The notes under the pieces were generated by a model, which saw nothing but the letters and a program-made list of their open reading frames with translations, was not told where the DNA came from and did no database searches. A stretch of DNA of 64,000 nucleotides from Armillaria gallica (taxonomy: Eukaryota > Basidiomycota > Agaricomycetes > Agaricales > Physalacriaceae): assembly GCA_037576215.1 (NCBI GenBank), contig JBANDB010000005.1, positions 3,410,001-3,474,000 on the forward strand. Direction: 5' to 3'. Position numbers and translations under genes: made by a program. Positions 1 to 12,778 of the stretch are shown here, in pieces (the first letter of the stretch is position 1; every line of letters begins with the position of its first letter).

Positions 1-754
1 TAAAGGGAAATATCATGTGAGGCTTGGTGGACACGACAAGATAAGAGATTAGTGGCAGACCGGAGTGGGATGACTAGGAGGCGTGATGGGGCATCAAAAT
101 ATTGTTGGTCTCTTGAAAATTTTAGCAGAGCTAGACGGGCAGGTGGTAGTAGACATTACATATAGAGACCAGTCATGGGTATGACGGTTGGCAAGGATGG
201 AGTCATTAATGGGTAAACATGCACAAAAATGACATTCAGATAGGTAGTAATGCAACATATATCTATGTATCCACAAAAAGGACCTGTATATAGTAAGCAA
301 AGAGTCCTCAGTCGACAATCGGCTGCATGCAGTGCACTTGATTTTCAGCATCAGAGTTGCCAAGCTTCAAAAACAATATCAACTTATTGCTCACCTAAAG
401 GTCTAGCCATGTGGCATGGCAGCTTGCTTGGTTGTGTCTTTAGATGCCAACCACGGCTCATGCTTTAGGTAGAGTATCACGTCAGCACCGGGACTTGCAC
501 CTCACGACGTGCGTCATCTGAAGAAGAGTCAGAACGACATCAAGGCAAATGTGCAGACTTGTCCTCCACTCTGGATCCATCATCAGTAATAGCTATGTAG
601 GAATCAACCCACCAGCAAGGCTCCCAAAGGGTAGAATACCTCTGGTAAAGGTGCAAAGAGGGACCACAGGGCAGAAATATTATGGGGGCACTAAGGAGAT
701 GACGATGGTAGATTGCATATATACAATGCTTTAAGGCGACAAGAGACAAGCAAG
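1..754. other. No gene recognised
   Basis: Short open frames of under 90 codons occur on both strands and overlap each other. None shows a recognisable domain or a convincing start and intron structure. The dinucleotide texture resembles the decayed repeats that follow. Confidence 0.4.
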
Positions 755-1870
755 ATCAATTGTGCTGGGTGCCAAATTCCAGATGTTGGGTTGGCATCCT
801 GAATTGCCGGAAGTAGACAAAAATATTGCACATCTCCTTGTTTCGCATCCTGAAACAAACAGCTCCATGGCAGTACCATGACTATTGTGTAGAAGAAGAG
901 CAGACAATTACATAGTTCTGCAAAACGTGAATAATGGAACACATTAAAAGATCAGTATTTGGAGATGGTGCAATCGGACATCTGAAGTATGTGGTGAGTC
1001 AGGATATCTGTAGATAAATTGACAAGTGTGTTGGTTGTAGCACAAATTCAACACTTACAAGCAGATATATACTCAAATGGACACGCAGCTGTCGAAGATT
1101 TGCTGTCCTCTTTGAAGACATCCTGGTTCAGTAATTACTGCCACAGAAATTCATTCAAGTTCCTATTCTTTACGTTTCTGTGAACATTACATCTGCTCTG
1201 TGAGTTACAAGACATTGCGGCATACAGTACCACCATAGAAGCAGTGAGTATCTCAACATGCCCTAGGACAGATTGATTCCTTTACACTGAATTGACAGTT
1301 CAGCTACATATTCTTCCATAGAGAGTTGATACTCACCTCACAAAATGTTGCCAGATCTCGTCTGAAGAGAGAATACAAAATCCAGAGACCGGAACCAACA
1401 GAATCAAGTCTGTGGTATTTTATTGGCTCAAGTCAAGGTGACTTCTGTAAACGTTGCTTCAGTTTTCTGCATCAGTGAATCGATATTAGACATACCTGGG
1501 TTGACTTGTATGACATGGCTATGAGTAAGGAATAGTGATGCACCATCCATAGGTGCAAAGTGGGCAAGAATTTGAGCAGTTCTGAAGTAGACACCTCAGA
1601 TTATCCACGAATTGAAAAGACAACCAATCCCAGCCAAAGTGAAGCCCTGGCAAGGGATTGGGCAGATGTCCGATAGCTTCGAAGTCAACAGTCAGAATAC
1701 AACATTTTAAACCCTGATGACCTTCTGATCCAAACAAGTACATCAGGATACAACTGCCAGCTTAAACTTTGCTTTACAAGTTCAAACCTGTTGTTTCATG
1801 ACAGCAGTATTTCCTTGTCTGTATTGCAGGATCTATTCCGCTGTGTACACGGCCATCCAGATTACTGTCG
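755..1870 (+). repeat. Dispersed repeat R1, copy a
   Basis: This 1.1-kb stretch recurs, diverged, as the reverse complement at about 14790-15965 and 5985-6560, and in the same orientation as a shortened copy at about 5000-5405. Shared landmarks are the segment around 1330-1410 ending in GGAACCAACAGAATC, the segment around 1620-1660 containing AGTGAAGCCCTGGCAAGGGA, and the segment around 1760-1850 ending near the motif TGTGTACA. No continuous reading frame is conserved between copies, so it is treated as a non-coding or long-dead repeat. Terminal structure was not found, and its class is unknown. Confidence 0.75.
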
Positions 1871-3059
1871 GTGGGACGACTCCAGTTGATTTTGGGATTT
1901 TTTGGACAATCATGACAATCATGCCACAACTTCCTGGGCTTCCCAAATTCCTCCACAACTACCACGGTCCCACCACCACCTTTAACCACAGGCTCTATCC
2001 TGCTCCCAGTCTCAGAAACCTAGGGTGTTTGTAATGCAGAATATCCTGGCATGCCACTGCTGTTTGCACTCGTGATTTCCTTTGATGTTTGCCACCGGCT
2101 TCTGCCTCTCCAGGCTTTCGTGGTCTTCATGGGCAGTTTAACTGTCTTGCCCAGTTCGATGCAAGTACTGCTTGACGAAATTTGATGTTTAATGTAACAG
2201 CTGCAACTCTGACTGGCACTACTTGAGCTCTTCCATCATCTCGATATGTGTATTCTAAGGAAAATATCCATAATAATATCTTATCTCTCTGCTGGCGATG
2301 CAAAATATCCCCTCAAGTCGAGTATTGTATCAGTTAGCTTTGAGAGGTCCCAGCTGACAAGGCAGGATATCAAAGATGTGGAACTTGGGGCCATATAGAA
2401 TAAAGTACAGCCCATCAAAGTCTTCTCAGTGTGTGAGATGATGCTGTTCAGGACATGAAAGAGGAGAAGGATGATCTAGATTATGAATCACTCTCAAGGA
2501 ACAATTTGGAAGCAAGTGTCGGTGTGTTCTAACTCATACTTTCTCACTGTTTACTGAAGTCCTGCATAGGAAAATATGAAGAGACCTTGTCAACATGTCT
2601 GGTTTGCAGAATCTGAAGCTGCAAACCAGACACATGCGGCAACTCTTCTAAGATTAATGCAAATGAATAGAATACGGTCCTGTAGCAGTCCATGTTGGTG
2701 AAAGATGGCTAGTATGCCAGAAGCAATCAGGTTGTTAATTATATGAAATCTAGACGCACCCTGCAATCATGTTGAGGTCTAATGCTTGTGTACTGGTGAG
2801 CATGTGGATGTCATTCCCTATTGTTCTTTGTTGCTGTCCAAGTCGATGAGTATTGTGCCTTCAGGACACTATGGAAATTGGATAGTAGGGTACCCTCATG
2901 CTGTCATGAGGTTCAAAATTATGCGGAACATGTGGACCAATGTGGCAGTGCCATATGTGGATGGTGGATGACTGCGTTATTGTGCAAAAATCAACCGGAG
3001 TCATCCCACTGACCATATCCAGATAGTAAACTTTTACATGCATAAGTTGAGCTCACCGA
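1871..3059. other. No gene recognised
   Basis: The stretch is moderately AT-rich with scattered frames of at most 78 codons. No domain, splice-supported gene or repeat end was seen. Confidence 0.4.
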
Positions 3060-3530
3060 AACCTATTTTTTGAAAAGCTTTGGGCACTGATGTCATAGTT
3101 CGTAGTCACAGCTTGTATTGCAGGATGCCATTGTGGAATTCCTGTGGGACGTTCAGGTGTAGAGCCAATTTTACCCCTTGCTCCTGCATGTACACTTTAT
3201 TCATCAGATCTCAGATGGTGCTCACTGGTGGAGGTGGCATCTGAATACCTCTAAATATCCATTTCTTTCGCTAGTACAGCCAACATACTGGGTCAGTTTT
3301 CCTGATGTTCTGCGGCTTCGGATTGCTTCTCTTTCTTGGCACACCTTGCATTGCACCTGTTCTATCTGAGCTGTATTTAGTGTCATTCTTATCATGGTAA
3401 AGACAAAGGAACAAGCAGCATAGACAAAGGAGCACTGTCCATGAAAAATGCATGCGGATACTGTGCATTTTTCTCTAACTTTCACAACATATCATGCAGC
3501 CCTCATTTCCCTCTATCAGTCTGCACCTGG
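3060..3530 (+). repeat. Dispersed repeat R2, copy a
   Basis: About 460 bp match 12150-12610 in direct orientation, with only scattered substitutions. Shared landmarks include CAGATCTCAGATGGTGCTCA, CCTGATGTTCTGCGGCTTCG and the run around AAGGAGCACTGTCCATGAAA. Both copies contain similar open frames on both strands (65-87 codons), which only reflect shared ancestry. The copies lie on the two sides of the Q1/Q2 relic genes, suggesting segmental duplication. Confidence 0.8.
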
Positions 3531-4019
3531 AAGCTGGCTCCTCAGGATATTCACTCTCAGGCTAATGTGCCCATGCCACTTTGACTCAAACAATAAAACA
3601 CTACAAACACAATCCCATTGGCTCTGGCATCTAGATCTTGTGTACATGTTCCAACCATGAATCTCTGTCTCAGGTTAAGATAAGCAGCAGGAGGGAACTC
3701 GCATCCCCACAGCAGTACTCTATGCTGCAGTGTCTTGTATCACAGGAAATGGATGCAGCCTTCTGTTTCCATGGATGGATTTGCAAAGAATTGAAATCAG
3801 AGCCAAACCAAGGAGGTGGTATTCATTGAACAAAGTCAGTTTAATTTGTCACAATACAGCTGAATGAATCTTCGGCAGTGTCGCAACCTCTTGAAGTATG
3901 TGCTTTGATCCCATCTGCTCCATTGTCAACCAAACTTCCTGGGTTATCTACAGATGCCCCGTCTCGCTGTAACCTTTAACTTACATTCAGGTGTTGGATT
4001 ACCCTGTTCTATTAATATT
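3531..4019. other. No gene recognised
   Basis: Small frames only; nothing recognisable. It lies between repeat R2 and repeat R3. Confidence 0.35.
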
Positions 4020-4230
4020 TGCCATCTCATCTACAAATACTTTTATTACCTGCTTTAGGCGCAATTTCCGAGATGATTAAGCACTGAGACTGTGTTTGAT
4101 CCTAGGCCTCTAGCTATAATTGACGTTCCATTGGTTTGGCATGAACAAACTAGCGGGCAGCGGAAGTCTCTTGCATGTTGACCACAAGCACTGTCTGTGG
4201 ACATGCTCCCCTTCTGAGGATGTAACGATG
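4020..4230 (+). repeat. Dispersed repeat R3, copy a
   Basis: This segment resembles 6590-6790 in direct orientation. Shared blocks are CATCTCATCTACAAATA and GAGATGATTAAGCACTGAGA, followed by a diverged stretch with similar GCATGAACA and CTCTTG words. It is non-coding as far as can be seen. Confidence 0.6.
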
Positions 4231-4595
4231 TTGAAGGATATTGTTCAACCTGCAGAATTGCTTATGTTAACCATTTCCCCCTCATCTTGAACAATACGAA
4301 TGCTCAATACTCATTCCTCTCCCAAAGTATGGCCTTGGCAGAATGCTATCTATGCAATTTTCATCATTCCGCACACATCGGAGAAGCTTGCAGACCAAAA
4401 ATGTACTTTTTATATTTAAGCCAACTTATACAGGGCTCCAGATCCAAATCAGCTACCAAGATGCATATAATAATCGCAACTCATGCCGACGGCCCAAGTC
4501 TGCATCTGCCAATTCCTCACAGCCTGGATATGAGGAGGTAGGTCCTGTTTGTCACCATTTTATTCATTATGACTCAAGCCTGATAGGGAACAGCG

Positions 4596-4919
4596 ATGAG
4601 CACCTACATAGGCCTTGCAGAACTTTTGCCATTGCGCTTTCTCACAGAGTCGGAACTCTCAGAATTGGGTATCCCCCCAATCCAAGAATCCCTTTCGAGT
4701 GCACGACATGATCTTGAAGACATTGATGAACATTTGAAGGTGTTGCAGCAGAAACGATGGACTGCTCAGAGCATCTTCCTTGCTTGCCCTCATGTCAACA
4801 TGTACATTCTTCTGGTATGCGAACCGCATCAACCAAATAACACCATATTAGAACCTACCAATCAAACCAATCAAGTTGTTGAACTGATGTCAGTGGAAAA
4901 CTTACTTGTACAGCTCTGA
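4596..4919 (+). pseudogene. Possible relic of an F-box-type protein N-terminus
   Basis: An open frame of 107 codons contains an acidic, helical stretch (residues about 30-60) with a pattern of serine/alanine followed by D-L-E-D-I-D-E-H and L-Q-Q-K-R. This resembles the short coiled coil that precedes the F-box in many basidiomycete F-box proteins. The F-box itself (an L-P-P-E-like core) is not visible, and the frame degenerates after about residue 65. Nothing else supports a functional gene, and chance similarity is possible. Confidence 0.2.
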
Positions 4920-4999
4920 TTCTGCAACGTGTGAGATCCCACATCTGTGAATCTACACTGAGGGCAGAAAATCTTTGCTTACATTAAGAAGCCAGGGAT

Positions 5000-5405
5000 C
5001 AGTTATGCCGTGTGCTGAATTCCAGACATCAGGTTGGCATACCGAATGTCTGAAGTCACAGATGTGAGCGGGTCTGGAACCTGAGAGTCTCCTGTTTGAA
5101 TGTGTAGAAGACATAGCTTCTGTCTGGGAAACGTGAAAATGGAATGCATTAAAGAAGATCAGTATTTCAAAAGTGCAACAGAGATGATGCAAACAGATGT
5201 AGCATACAGTACTTCCGAAGTTACCTCCTGCTGCTTTAACATACCCAAGCATCAGTAGGAATTCTAATGCAATCTTTGATTCTGAATTGATGGTTCAATT
5301 CCACAATCATGGGTGGTGCTCACCTTGCAAAACATTGCCAGATCTCATCCGAAGGCAAATAGTCAGAACACAAGATACAGACACTGGAACCAACAGAATC
5401 AATAC
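5000..5405 (+). repeat. Dispersed repeat R1, copy b (shortened)
   Basis: The segment matches R1 copy a at both its beginning (the part with GTGTAGAAGA and AAAGATCAGTATTT, compare 880-960) and its end (GGAACCAACAGAATC, compare 1390-1410). The middle of the unit is missing or diverged. It lies in the same orientation as copy a and faces the inverted copy c some 600 bp away. Confidence 0.6.
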
Positions 5406-5984
5406 ACATGCAGAAAAAGATTACAAAGGGTGGGAAACACAACCTCAAAAGGCAGCAAGTACACATCATAGAGGTCTCCATAAACAGAGTGCAGATACAT
5501 AGAAAGTCATGACCCTCCCCTCCCGGCCTGGTACTCTGCATACAGGTATTAGTACCACTGACAATGCTTTGACAAACAACTCTTGGATATCTTGTATAGC
5601 AAAGAATATAATAACGTGATGATGATGATGAACGGCAGCTACGATCTTGGTAGAAGGCTAGAAGTTACTCTTTCAGGGTACAACTTGGGCCCCATGTTTG
5701 ACTGCAGAAGTTCCAGAGATGGCACTATTACTACTTCTATGATTTCAATGTTTACTACCTGTATAAATCAAGTGAGCAAGTCAGAGCGATGAGTGGAACC
5801 TGTGGGCACATTAATTCAGACACAAATTCTTACCTGCCCGAACTAAAAATCTGCATCACAAATATGGCTTCTCATGGAGTTCTGTCCTTGTCGGAAGTGG
5901 AGAAGTGTGTTCTACCAGTGAAAACATTGACACAGCCCAGCCACAAGACAAGAAACCGGACAGTGGCATAGAAATATTTATGAT
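5406..5984. other. No gene recognised
   Basis: Open frames of 60-70 codons only. Around 5800-5840 a short piece (CACATTAATTCAGACACA) recurs at 14743-14770 and 17170-17200, so it probably belongs to the edge of repeat R1. Confidence 0.4.
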
Positions 5985-6560
5985 GGCCACTGTGTACACA
6001 GCAGAATAGATCCTGCGATACAGACAAGGAAATACTGCCATCGTGAAACAATGGGTTTGAACTTGTAAAGCAAAGTTTAAGCTGGCAGTTGTATCCTGAT
6101 GTACTTGTTTGGATAAGAAGGTCATCGGGGTTTAAAATGTTGTGTTCTGACTGTTGACTTCAAAGCTGTCGGATGTCTGCCCAATCCCTTGCCAGGGCTT
6201 CACTTTGGCTGGGATTGGTCGTCTTTTCAATTCATGGATAATCTGAGGTGTCTACTTCAGAACCCCTCGAATTCTTGCCCACTTTGTGCTTATGGACGGT
6301 CCATTACTATTCCTTACTCATAGCCATGTCATACAAGTCAACGGTACATCTAATATTGATTCACCGATGCAGCAAACTGAAGCAACATTTACAGAAGCCA
6401 CCTTGACATGAACCAATAAAATACCACAGACTTGATTCTGTTGGTTCTGGTCTCTGGATCTTGTATTCTCTCTTTGGATGAGATCTGGCAACATTTTGTG
6501 AGGTGATTATTGACTCTCTACAGAAGAATATATAGCTGAGCAGTGTAAATAAATCAACTG
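5985..6560 (-). repeat. Dispersed repeat R1, copy c (inverted)
   Basis: This is the reverse complement of roughly 1300-1870. It contains the recognisable words TCCCTTGCCAGGGCTTCACT, ATCCTGCGATACAGACAAGG and CCGATGCAGCAAACTGAAGC. It is closer to copy d at 14790-15400 than to copy a. Confidence 0.8.
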
Positions 6561-6589
6561 GCACCATAAACTTTAACTACGTCTTGGCA

Positions 6590-6790
6590 TCGGATTACAC
6601 TGCCCTAGCTGCTGTCTCATCTACAAATAATTACATGCTTTCAGTTCTCGACCCTATCATGTGTGCAGTTTCTGAGATGATTAAGCACTGAGACCATGTT
6701 CGACCCTCTGATTGTAACTGGGTTCCATCTGCCCAGCATGAACAGACACAAGGGAAATCAAGGATCTCTTGTACATTAATCACATGTACC
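6590..6790 (+). repeat. Dispersed repeat R3, copy b
   Basis: It matches 4020-4230 in direct orientation (CATCTCATCTACAAATAA and GAGATGATTAAGCACTGAGA) and sits immediately downstream, on the minus strand, of relic gene Q1. Confidence 0.6.
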
Positions 6791-6889
6791 ATGTGTAGAT
6801 GCACCGCTCTATGGAAATCACAGCATCACACCTGAAATGTCCACTATGTGTCAGCTGACACAGCCATGTGATAAATTCATTCACTGTGG

Positions 6890-7591
6890 CTACACTTCTT
6901 CTGCACGGTAGTAGCTCAGGTACAGCAAGTCAAATGGAAATGTATATGATCTAATGAAATGTCCTTGATGATAGAAGTCATATGGCACATCCCCATAAAT
7001 CCTGAATCTCTCAGGTGATTGTGGAGGAAGTCCATTATCATCGAGAGCAACCACAAGCTCGCCCTCAGTCTCTGGCCATGGAAATCCCCTTGTACCACTG
7101 ACCACTTTGGTGTCTCCTCCAACATGTTGAGGGTTGCCATCTTCGTCCATGATATCAAGCCCATACAGTCGCAGCAGAGGTTGTGAGACATTTGGTTTCC
7201 AGACTCATATTTGGAGGGCAGGTGTGAAGGGAAATACCCTGTATAACGCCATCTCGGACAGTAAGGGAGGCATCTGCTCGGTAATGAGTGCAGATTATGA
7301 GAAGAGAAGAGATAGCCATACCCAGGGATCATAGTGTGACTGTACATTCACAAGGGCTTCGGAGTCGCGTGTTGATCCAAATGGCCATGGAACAACAGGC
7401 GGCTCCATGGCAGCAGGGTCATTGTGGATATATATATATTTGAGCACTTGATTCTCGGCAGAGTGATATTCTAGGATTAATCCTCCTCCAGAACAACTGT
7501 CATCGACAGATTGTGGGGGGAGGACCTCACGATAGACTCTGTGTGAGAGGAGTAAGGAAGCCGGGTTGGTTTTGGGTATGTGCAAATTCAT
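6890..7591 (-). pseudogene. Unknown protein family Q, copy 1 (one in-frame stop)
   Basis: The gene reads from an ATG at 7591 down to a stop at 6890. A 48-nt GT/AG intron at 7274-7321 falls in phase 0. The spliced product would be about 227 residues and aligns along its length with copy Q2 at 12779-13491. Shared elements are a G-G-G-x-I-L-x-Y motif, D-P-A-A-M, L-Y-R-x-F-P-F after the intron, G-x-P-Q-H-V-G and a C-terminal aromatic/histidine-rich F-P-x-x-L-L end. The intron is at the same place in both copies. A TGA at 7205-7207 interrupts the second exon where Q2 has an arginine codon, so a CGA-to-TGA change is the simplest reading. I do not recognise the family and predict no function. Confidence 0.6.
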
Positions 7592-7619
7592 CTCAGCTGG
7601 GGTGATGAATTCTCTCTGA

Positions 7620-9200
7620 TGTGCTGCAGCTAAGGCCCTTAAATACTAGACCAGTAGACAAATGGTTTATGCGATACATTGTTTGCTGTGGCTGGTCCAC
7701 AATGCTGCGTCCACATTTTTTTGCCGACAATGTTACCAACATAATTAATAAGTTCTATTATCAACACAATAAACAGCATTTATTACCCCAAGTTCAGAAG
7801 CTACGACGACTAGTCAAACAGACTTCTGTCTTCTTTTCCGTGGTGCCGAGACCTCGTTCTGTGCCCTCTGCCTCTACCTAGGACAATGAGATGCTGTTAA
7901 ACAGTAACTGAGGTACACTCCATAGTTATTGAACTCAAGACCCTTCTGAATCTCATCATTGGCAGCTGCACCTCCCACTTATTGCCTAGTGCAAGAAAAC
8001 TAGTCAATGGGGTCGACACAAGCACTCTGACATGGCCATCCTATGATGAATGAACAAGCACTCATTCTTTGGCAGGTTTCTAAGCTATGCTTGACCCCCC
8101 TCAAAAAGGCGTAAACAATGCCGTCACACTTCCAATAGCAGGAGGTGTCAAGGAAACTCAATAGCATGCAAACTGGGTCTGAATAGTCAGTTCTCAGAGC
8201 AGGTGTGTAGTGACAGGTGCTGCTATCGATAGGACGAGCATCGTGATGTTGATGGAGTGGGTGGGACATATGGAGTGTCTTTGCGAGGGGGACACCGAGA
8301 CATGAGATGACAATCTTTCTGCATTGCAATTGGTGGATATTAGTGTTTCAATGGGGAGAAAGAGATTGATGTAGCAAAGGAGGCAACAGGCTTCATATTG
8401 GTGGATGACAATTGTAGTGCGATCTTTCCTGCTGTTGAGTGGGGTGAGTCGTTCCTCTTTTCGTGGTTTATTTCTTCTAACTGGTGTGACCAGGCATGTC
8501 AATGTTCCATATGGTACAAGGCCTCATTTTGTTTGGTACAGCTGAGTACAGCTGTGGCCGCCCTGACGCACGTTCAGGGGATGAGCAATCTGCTAAATGT
8601 AATATTTATCAATATTCTTATAGATGGTGAGCTTTTACCTATGGTGTTGTAGGAGATGGTGTTCATTTCTTTGCAGGTCCTCCAACTCAGGCACAGATCC
8701 CATCGTAATGTGATGACCCCCTGGAAAAAGATGCATTGATTATAATGAAACGAATGCTGTATCGTGTCCTCTTCCCAGTTCAGTTTAGGTGATTATGTTT
8801 GGGATGTTGTTCATGTACATCTCTGCTCTTGAAAGCTCTGGGAGTCTTATGACAGCAAGGCTCGTATCAAGATATGACATGGTGACGCTTTGTGCTGCTC
8901 CCAAACACAACATTCCTTACACTCATTTTGTCCATGCTGGCCTGTGATGTACTCATCAGCTTCACCGTCGAGGAAGCCCACCTGACAAATATTGATCTGA
9001 CACCTCAACACTACTACAGGTGCTCTGGCATACCCATTTTTGGTATGGCTAATACGCTATCGATTTCCATGTTCCACAGTCTGTCATATATGCACAGTGC
9101 CTATGGTCCTCAACCTTAGTTTATCATAGCCAACTTCTTGTACCAAACCAACATTTTGATCATCATTTGTTGCTATCCATGGCAGTGGGTGTAAGAGACA
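7620..9200. other. No gene recognised
   Basis: Frames of 75-109 codons overlap on both strands around 8000-9100 without recognisable domains or a conserved partner elsewhere in the window. Nothing here can be named. Confidence 0.4.
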
Positions 9201-9294
9201 GTATTTCTTTACTTCAAGTCTTTTTACTTTTTATTGCATTATGGGCGAGAGTTGAATCTGTTCTAAGTTGAGTCGCTCTACCAGCAGAGTTACT

Positions 9295-10683
9295 ACACCC
9301 AGCCTGCCTATTCTGCTTCCTGGTTCTCTCCTCCGCTCCCTAGGTACGGTGGATCAGCCTATCTGTATCCTTTGCTATTTCCTCCAGCACCAGTTTACCA
9401 TATTGTCCCAGCCTCATTCTGCAAAATTCACAAATCATCTTGCTGAACTCTCCATCACTTCTTGCCCTATCATCCAGGGCTCACCCATGGGTACACCTGT
9501 TTTGCAGATATTGTCGCCCAATGTCTCGAGAACCACATTCGCAGGGTGAGTCTTCCTTTCCTCGTCATTATCGTCAACTGCCACTCACCACTGTTTGACT
9601 GATACTTCATGGTTGTTCATCTACAATATGTGCAGTGTCGCTGTCATGTATATGTAGTTTCACCACATAAGACTGTCAATAGGCAATATTGCTCAATATC
9701 TTGGCCATCTAGATCTTTAAATTTGTCACAAATTCTTGTTTTTCACATTCTGTGGATGGCTGACTAATCATTCAGGTGCCTCCATGGATATTGATGAAGC
9801 TTCCTGCCTTCTATCTCCTCGATATGATCTCCAAGAATATATATGACCCTTATGCTCACCACTTTGCCGCCTTTGTTGTTCCACTGTTGCTAGAGACCTA
9901 TGCTGAAGTTGATCCACCAACTCGTAGCAAGATGGAAGAGCTTGTCCGCACCTCGCAAACTGGATCACCCTCCAGCAAGGAAATGTTTGGCGTATCTTCT
10001 CAAGTGTCAATACAGCATGGAATATGGGACGATGGAATAACAAGCAACAGTGTACATTTCCATGCCAAGTGCAAACCTCATAAGACTAAAGCAGCGATTC
10101 AGTCTACCAGCTACCATGGTTCAACGCAGATAACGAAGTCACCAGTCTTGAGCGAACTGGAATTCATTCTTGGTCAGAAAGAGCGTCCGTGGCAAGCAAA
10201 TCCTTATGACATTATCAATCAACAACATATAGGTGTTCTTCAGCAAGTAAGTTGCATATCAGTCTTTTCTAAATTGGTGCTCATCGTCGTTAACAGCTTC
10301 AGAAGCTTGTTGAAACTGGCGTTTCTCAGCAAGAGCTGCAGCAAGTCCTTGCCCAGTGACCAGTCCAAACCAGCTTCTCTGCTCCCAGCCAATCATACCC
10401 TCTGTCAATGCTGCCACTGCCACTGCCACCACCACCACCCTTAGACACTATAGAGTCTAAGCCTTCTATTCTGTCTGTGCTGTCAACTCTGATGCCTGTA
10501 ACCAATACGAATGTAGCTCCTGCCAACTACGCTGACCTTCTGTCATCTTTACTCAAAGCTGGTGTTGTTTCCAACACATGTACACTGGTCAGTGCTGGTG
10601 CAACCGCGAAAGAAGATACAGCAGAACCAGATAATGCCCAATGTCAAGCAGAGCGCTTACTGAGAGCCGATTCTTGCTTATGA
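9295..10683 (+). pseudogene. PCF11-like CTD-interacting-domain protein, decayed
   Basis: PCF11 is the cleavage factor IA subunit that binds the RNA polymerase II C-terminal domain through its N-terminal CID during mRNA 3'-end formation. Pieces of that domain are visible in order: L-A-E-L-x-I near 9430, F-A-D-I-V-A-Q-C-L-E-N-H-I-R-R ending at 9545, a 230-nt intron (9546-9775), then V-P-P-W, L-P-A-F-Y-L-L-D-M-I-S-K-N-I-Y-D-P-Y and R-S-K-M-E-E-L from 9776. A second intron begins with GTAAGT at about 10245 and is followed by K-L-V-E-T-G-V-S-Q-Q-E-L-Q-Q. The N-terminal part needs two frame changes near 9430-9490. A TGA follows L-A-Q near 10358, and the frame is lost after 10683 before the C-terminal zinc region. 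The family call is from memory of fungal PCF11 proteins and is fairly firm for the CID. Confidence 0.7.
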
Positions 10684-12149
10684 CGTCCAATTTAACGATG
10701 AGCAGATTTCATAGGTGAATAATGTCATGAGTCCAAACTCACAGGTTCAAAATGTAAGGTCAATGAGATGGTGCAACCATGACATAAGCATAAGCATTTT
10801 CTTCTCTGTGTGTGGACATAAGCACACATTCTATACTATTTTATCCACAAGAACCCTCTGCATTTCATACACACTACATGCATTTCATTAGATACACTGG
10901 CAATACATTATTCTGAGCATTCATGTTGTGTATTTAGCATGACCAATGGAACATATTAATTCGATTTCGATCTCAATCCTTTAAATGAGACTGACCAGAC
11001 TTGGACAGCAACTACTACCAAGGAAGAGGGCAAAGATTGCAAATGCGCTTCAGGTGAGTATCTGCAATAACTTCCACTAACCTTTTTAGTGTCCCCTCGT
11101 CGGAACCAGGCTTTTCTATTCTTCCAGGTTATGCTCCTGAATGGCAACAGAACAGGAAACCAATTACTGATTGGAGTGTTTCTGAGTTGTCAGAGTATTT
11201 TTGGATAGCAAGAAATGCCACATGGCTACGAACCCTAAGCTGGAGTGCTCCCTAGTTATTGACCAGATCCAAAAACCAATGATTCACGTGGCTCACGAAG
11301 AGGACAAGACTGGTTGCAAACGGACTGGCTGAATGCTCTTGGTGGTCTGAAGCAGAGTGAGAACTATCATTCATGGTTTCGCAGGAGATGGTAATCATAT
11401 GAAAATATCTGCCATTCTGTATATTTGTTTTTACGGTTTCACCTATATGTATTTCTATTCTTTTTTGAAGAGACTGTGGTTTGAGTGAGGCTGTCAACTG
11501 GCATATATATTTTGTGGCTAGAATATCTACTGGCAACTGTACATGTCAAGTCAAGTGGTAGACCTCGGGTGTCCATGGAGTTTTGATGTGATGGCAAACA
11601 TATGGTCTGACTCGTCTGGACTGGGACACGCTTGCACTCTACTCTAGCTACAGACGTAACCACTGTTCCTCCTCTTCATGCCAGGGCACCACTTCGGCTG
11701 GGGTTCTCGACAACAGTCTTTATAAGCTGAGCTCACGGAAACCTGGGGTCATTACTTCAGGATCACTAAACCTCGAGTCATCTGCAGATGTCTATATGTA
11801 CTATCACCATAGTAGAGCAACCAGATTTTCCTATCTGATTTATGCTATACTTTTATGACTCTGACTCTAGACAGAATAAAGAGCAAAAATTGGCCATTTG
11901 ACATGCACTGGATTAATGGGTGTGCTTATTCCTTTGTGACTAAATCTGAACTTCTTTATCAGCTTGGATCTATGATAAAAGCCAACATGACACAGAACAA
12001 AGGGCTTACTGAGACCTGAGAAAGCCTAAATCCGCAGTAACAAGGAGTGCATGGGAACAGAAACTGTAATCAGAAAGCAGGAAACGAAGAAGCCCTGCAC
12101 TGAGGGATTGGGACGTCAGCTCAATGTCTGAAACTCTTCAGCACATCTT
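10684..12149. other. No gene recognised
   Basis: A decayed continuation of the PCF11-like gene may extend a few hundred bases (words resembling L-A-Y-D-V-Q-F-N-D-E-Q near 10675-10710 in another frame). After that only small frames are seen. Confidence 0.35.
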
Positions 12150-12610
12150 TTAAAAAGATTTGGGCACCAATGTCATAGTTCGCAGTCACAACTTTTACTG
12201 CAGGAAGCTGTTGCGGAATTCCTTCAGGGTGTTCAAGCATAGAGCCAACTTCACCCTTTGCTCTTGCATGTACACTTTATCTGTCAGATCTCAGATGGTG
12301 CTCACTGGTGGAGGTGGCATCTGAATACCTCTAGATATCCATTTCTTTTGCTAGTACAGCCAATATACTGGGTCAGTTTTCCTGATGTTCTGCGGCTTCG
12401 GATTGCTTCTCTTTTTTGGCACACCTTGCATTGCACCCATTCCATCTGAGCTATATTTACTGTCATTCTTATTGCGGTAAAGACAAATGAACAAGCAGCA
12501 TAGACAAAGGAGCACTGTCCATGAAAAATGCATGTGGATACTGCGCATTCTTCTCTAACTTTCACAACATATCATGCGGCCCTCATTTCCCTCCATTAGT
12601 CTGCACCTGG
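12150..12610 (+). repeat. Dispersed repeat R2, copy b
   Basis: Direct copy of 3060-3530 with scattered, mostly transition differences. It ends about 170 bp upstream of relic gene Q2. Confidence 0.8.
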
Positions 12611-12778
12611 AAGCCGGTTCATGTTTGTTACAAGGTAAAAAAAAAATATGAATTGCCTTCTGATTCACGTCACCTAGGACTCAGTGATTGTGAGACCTTT
12701 TCGGTGTGATGAAATATAAATATAGCGTTGTTGTATTTAAATGTGCCATCCTCATTGTTTCATGCTCAAGAACTAGCC

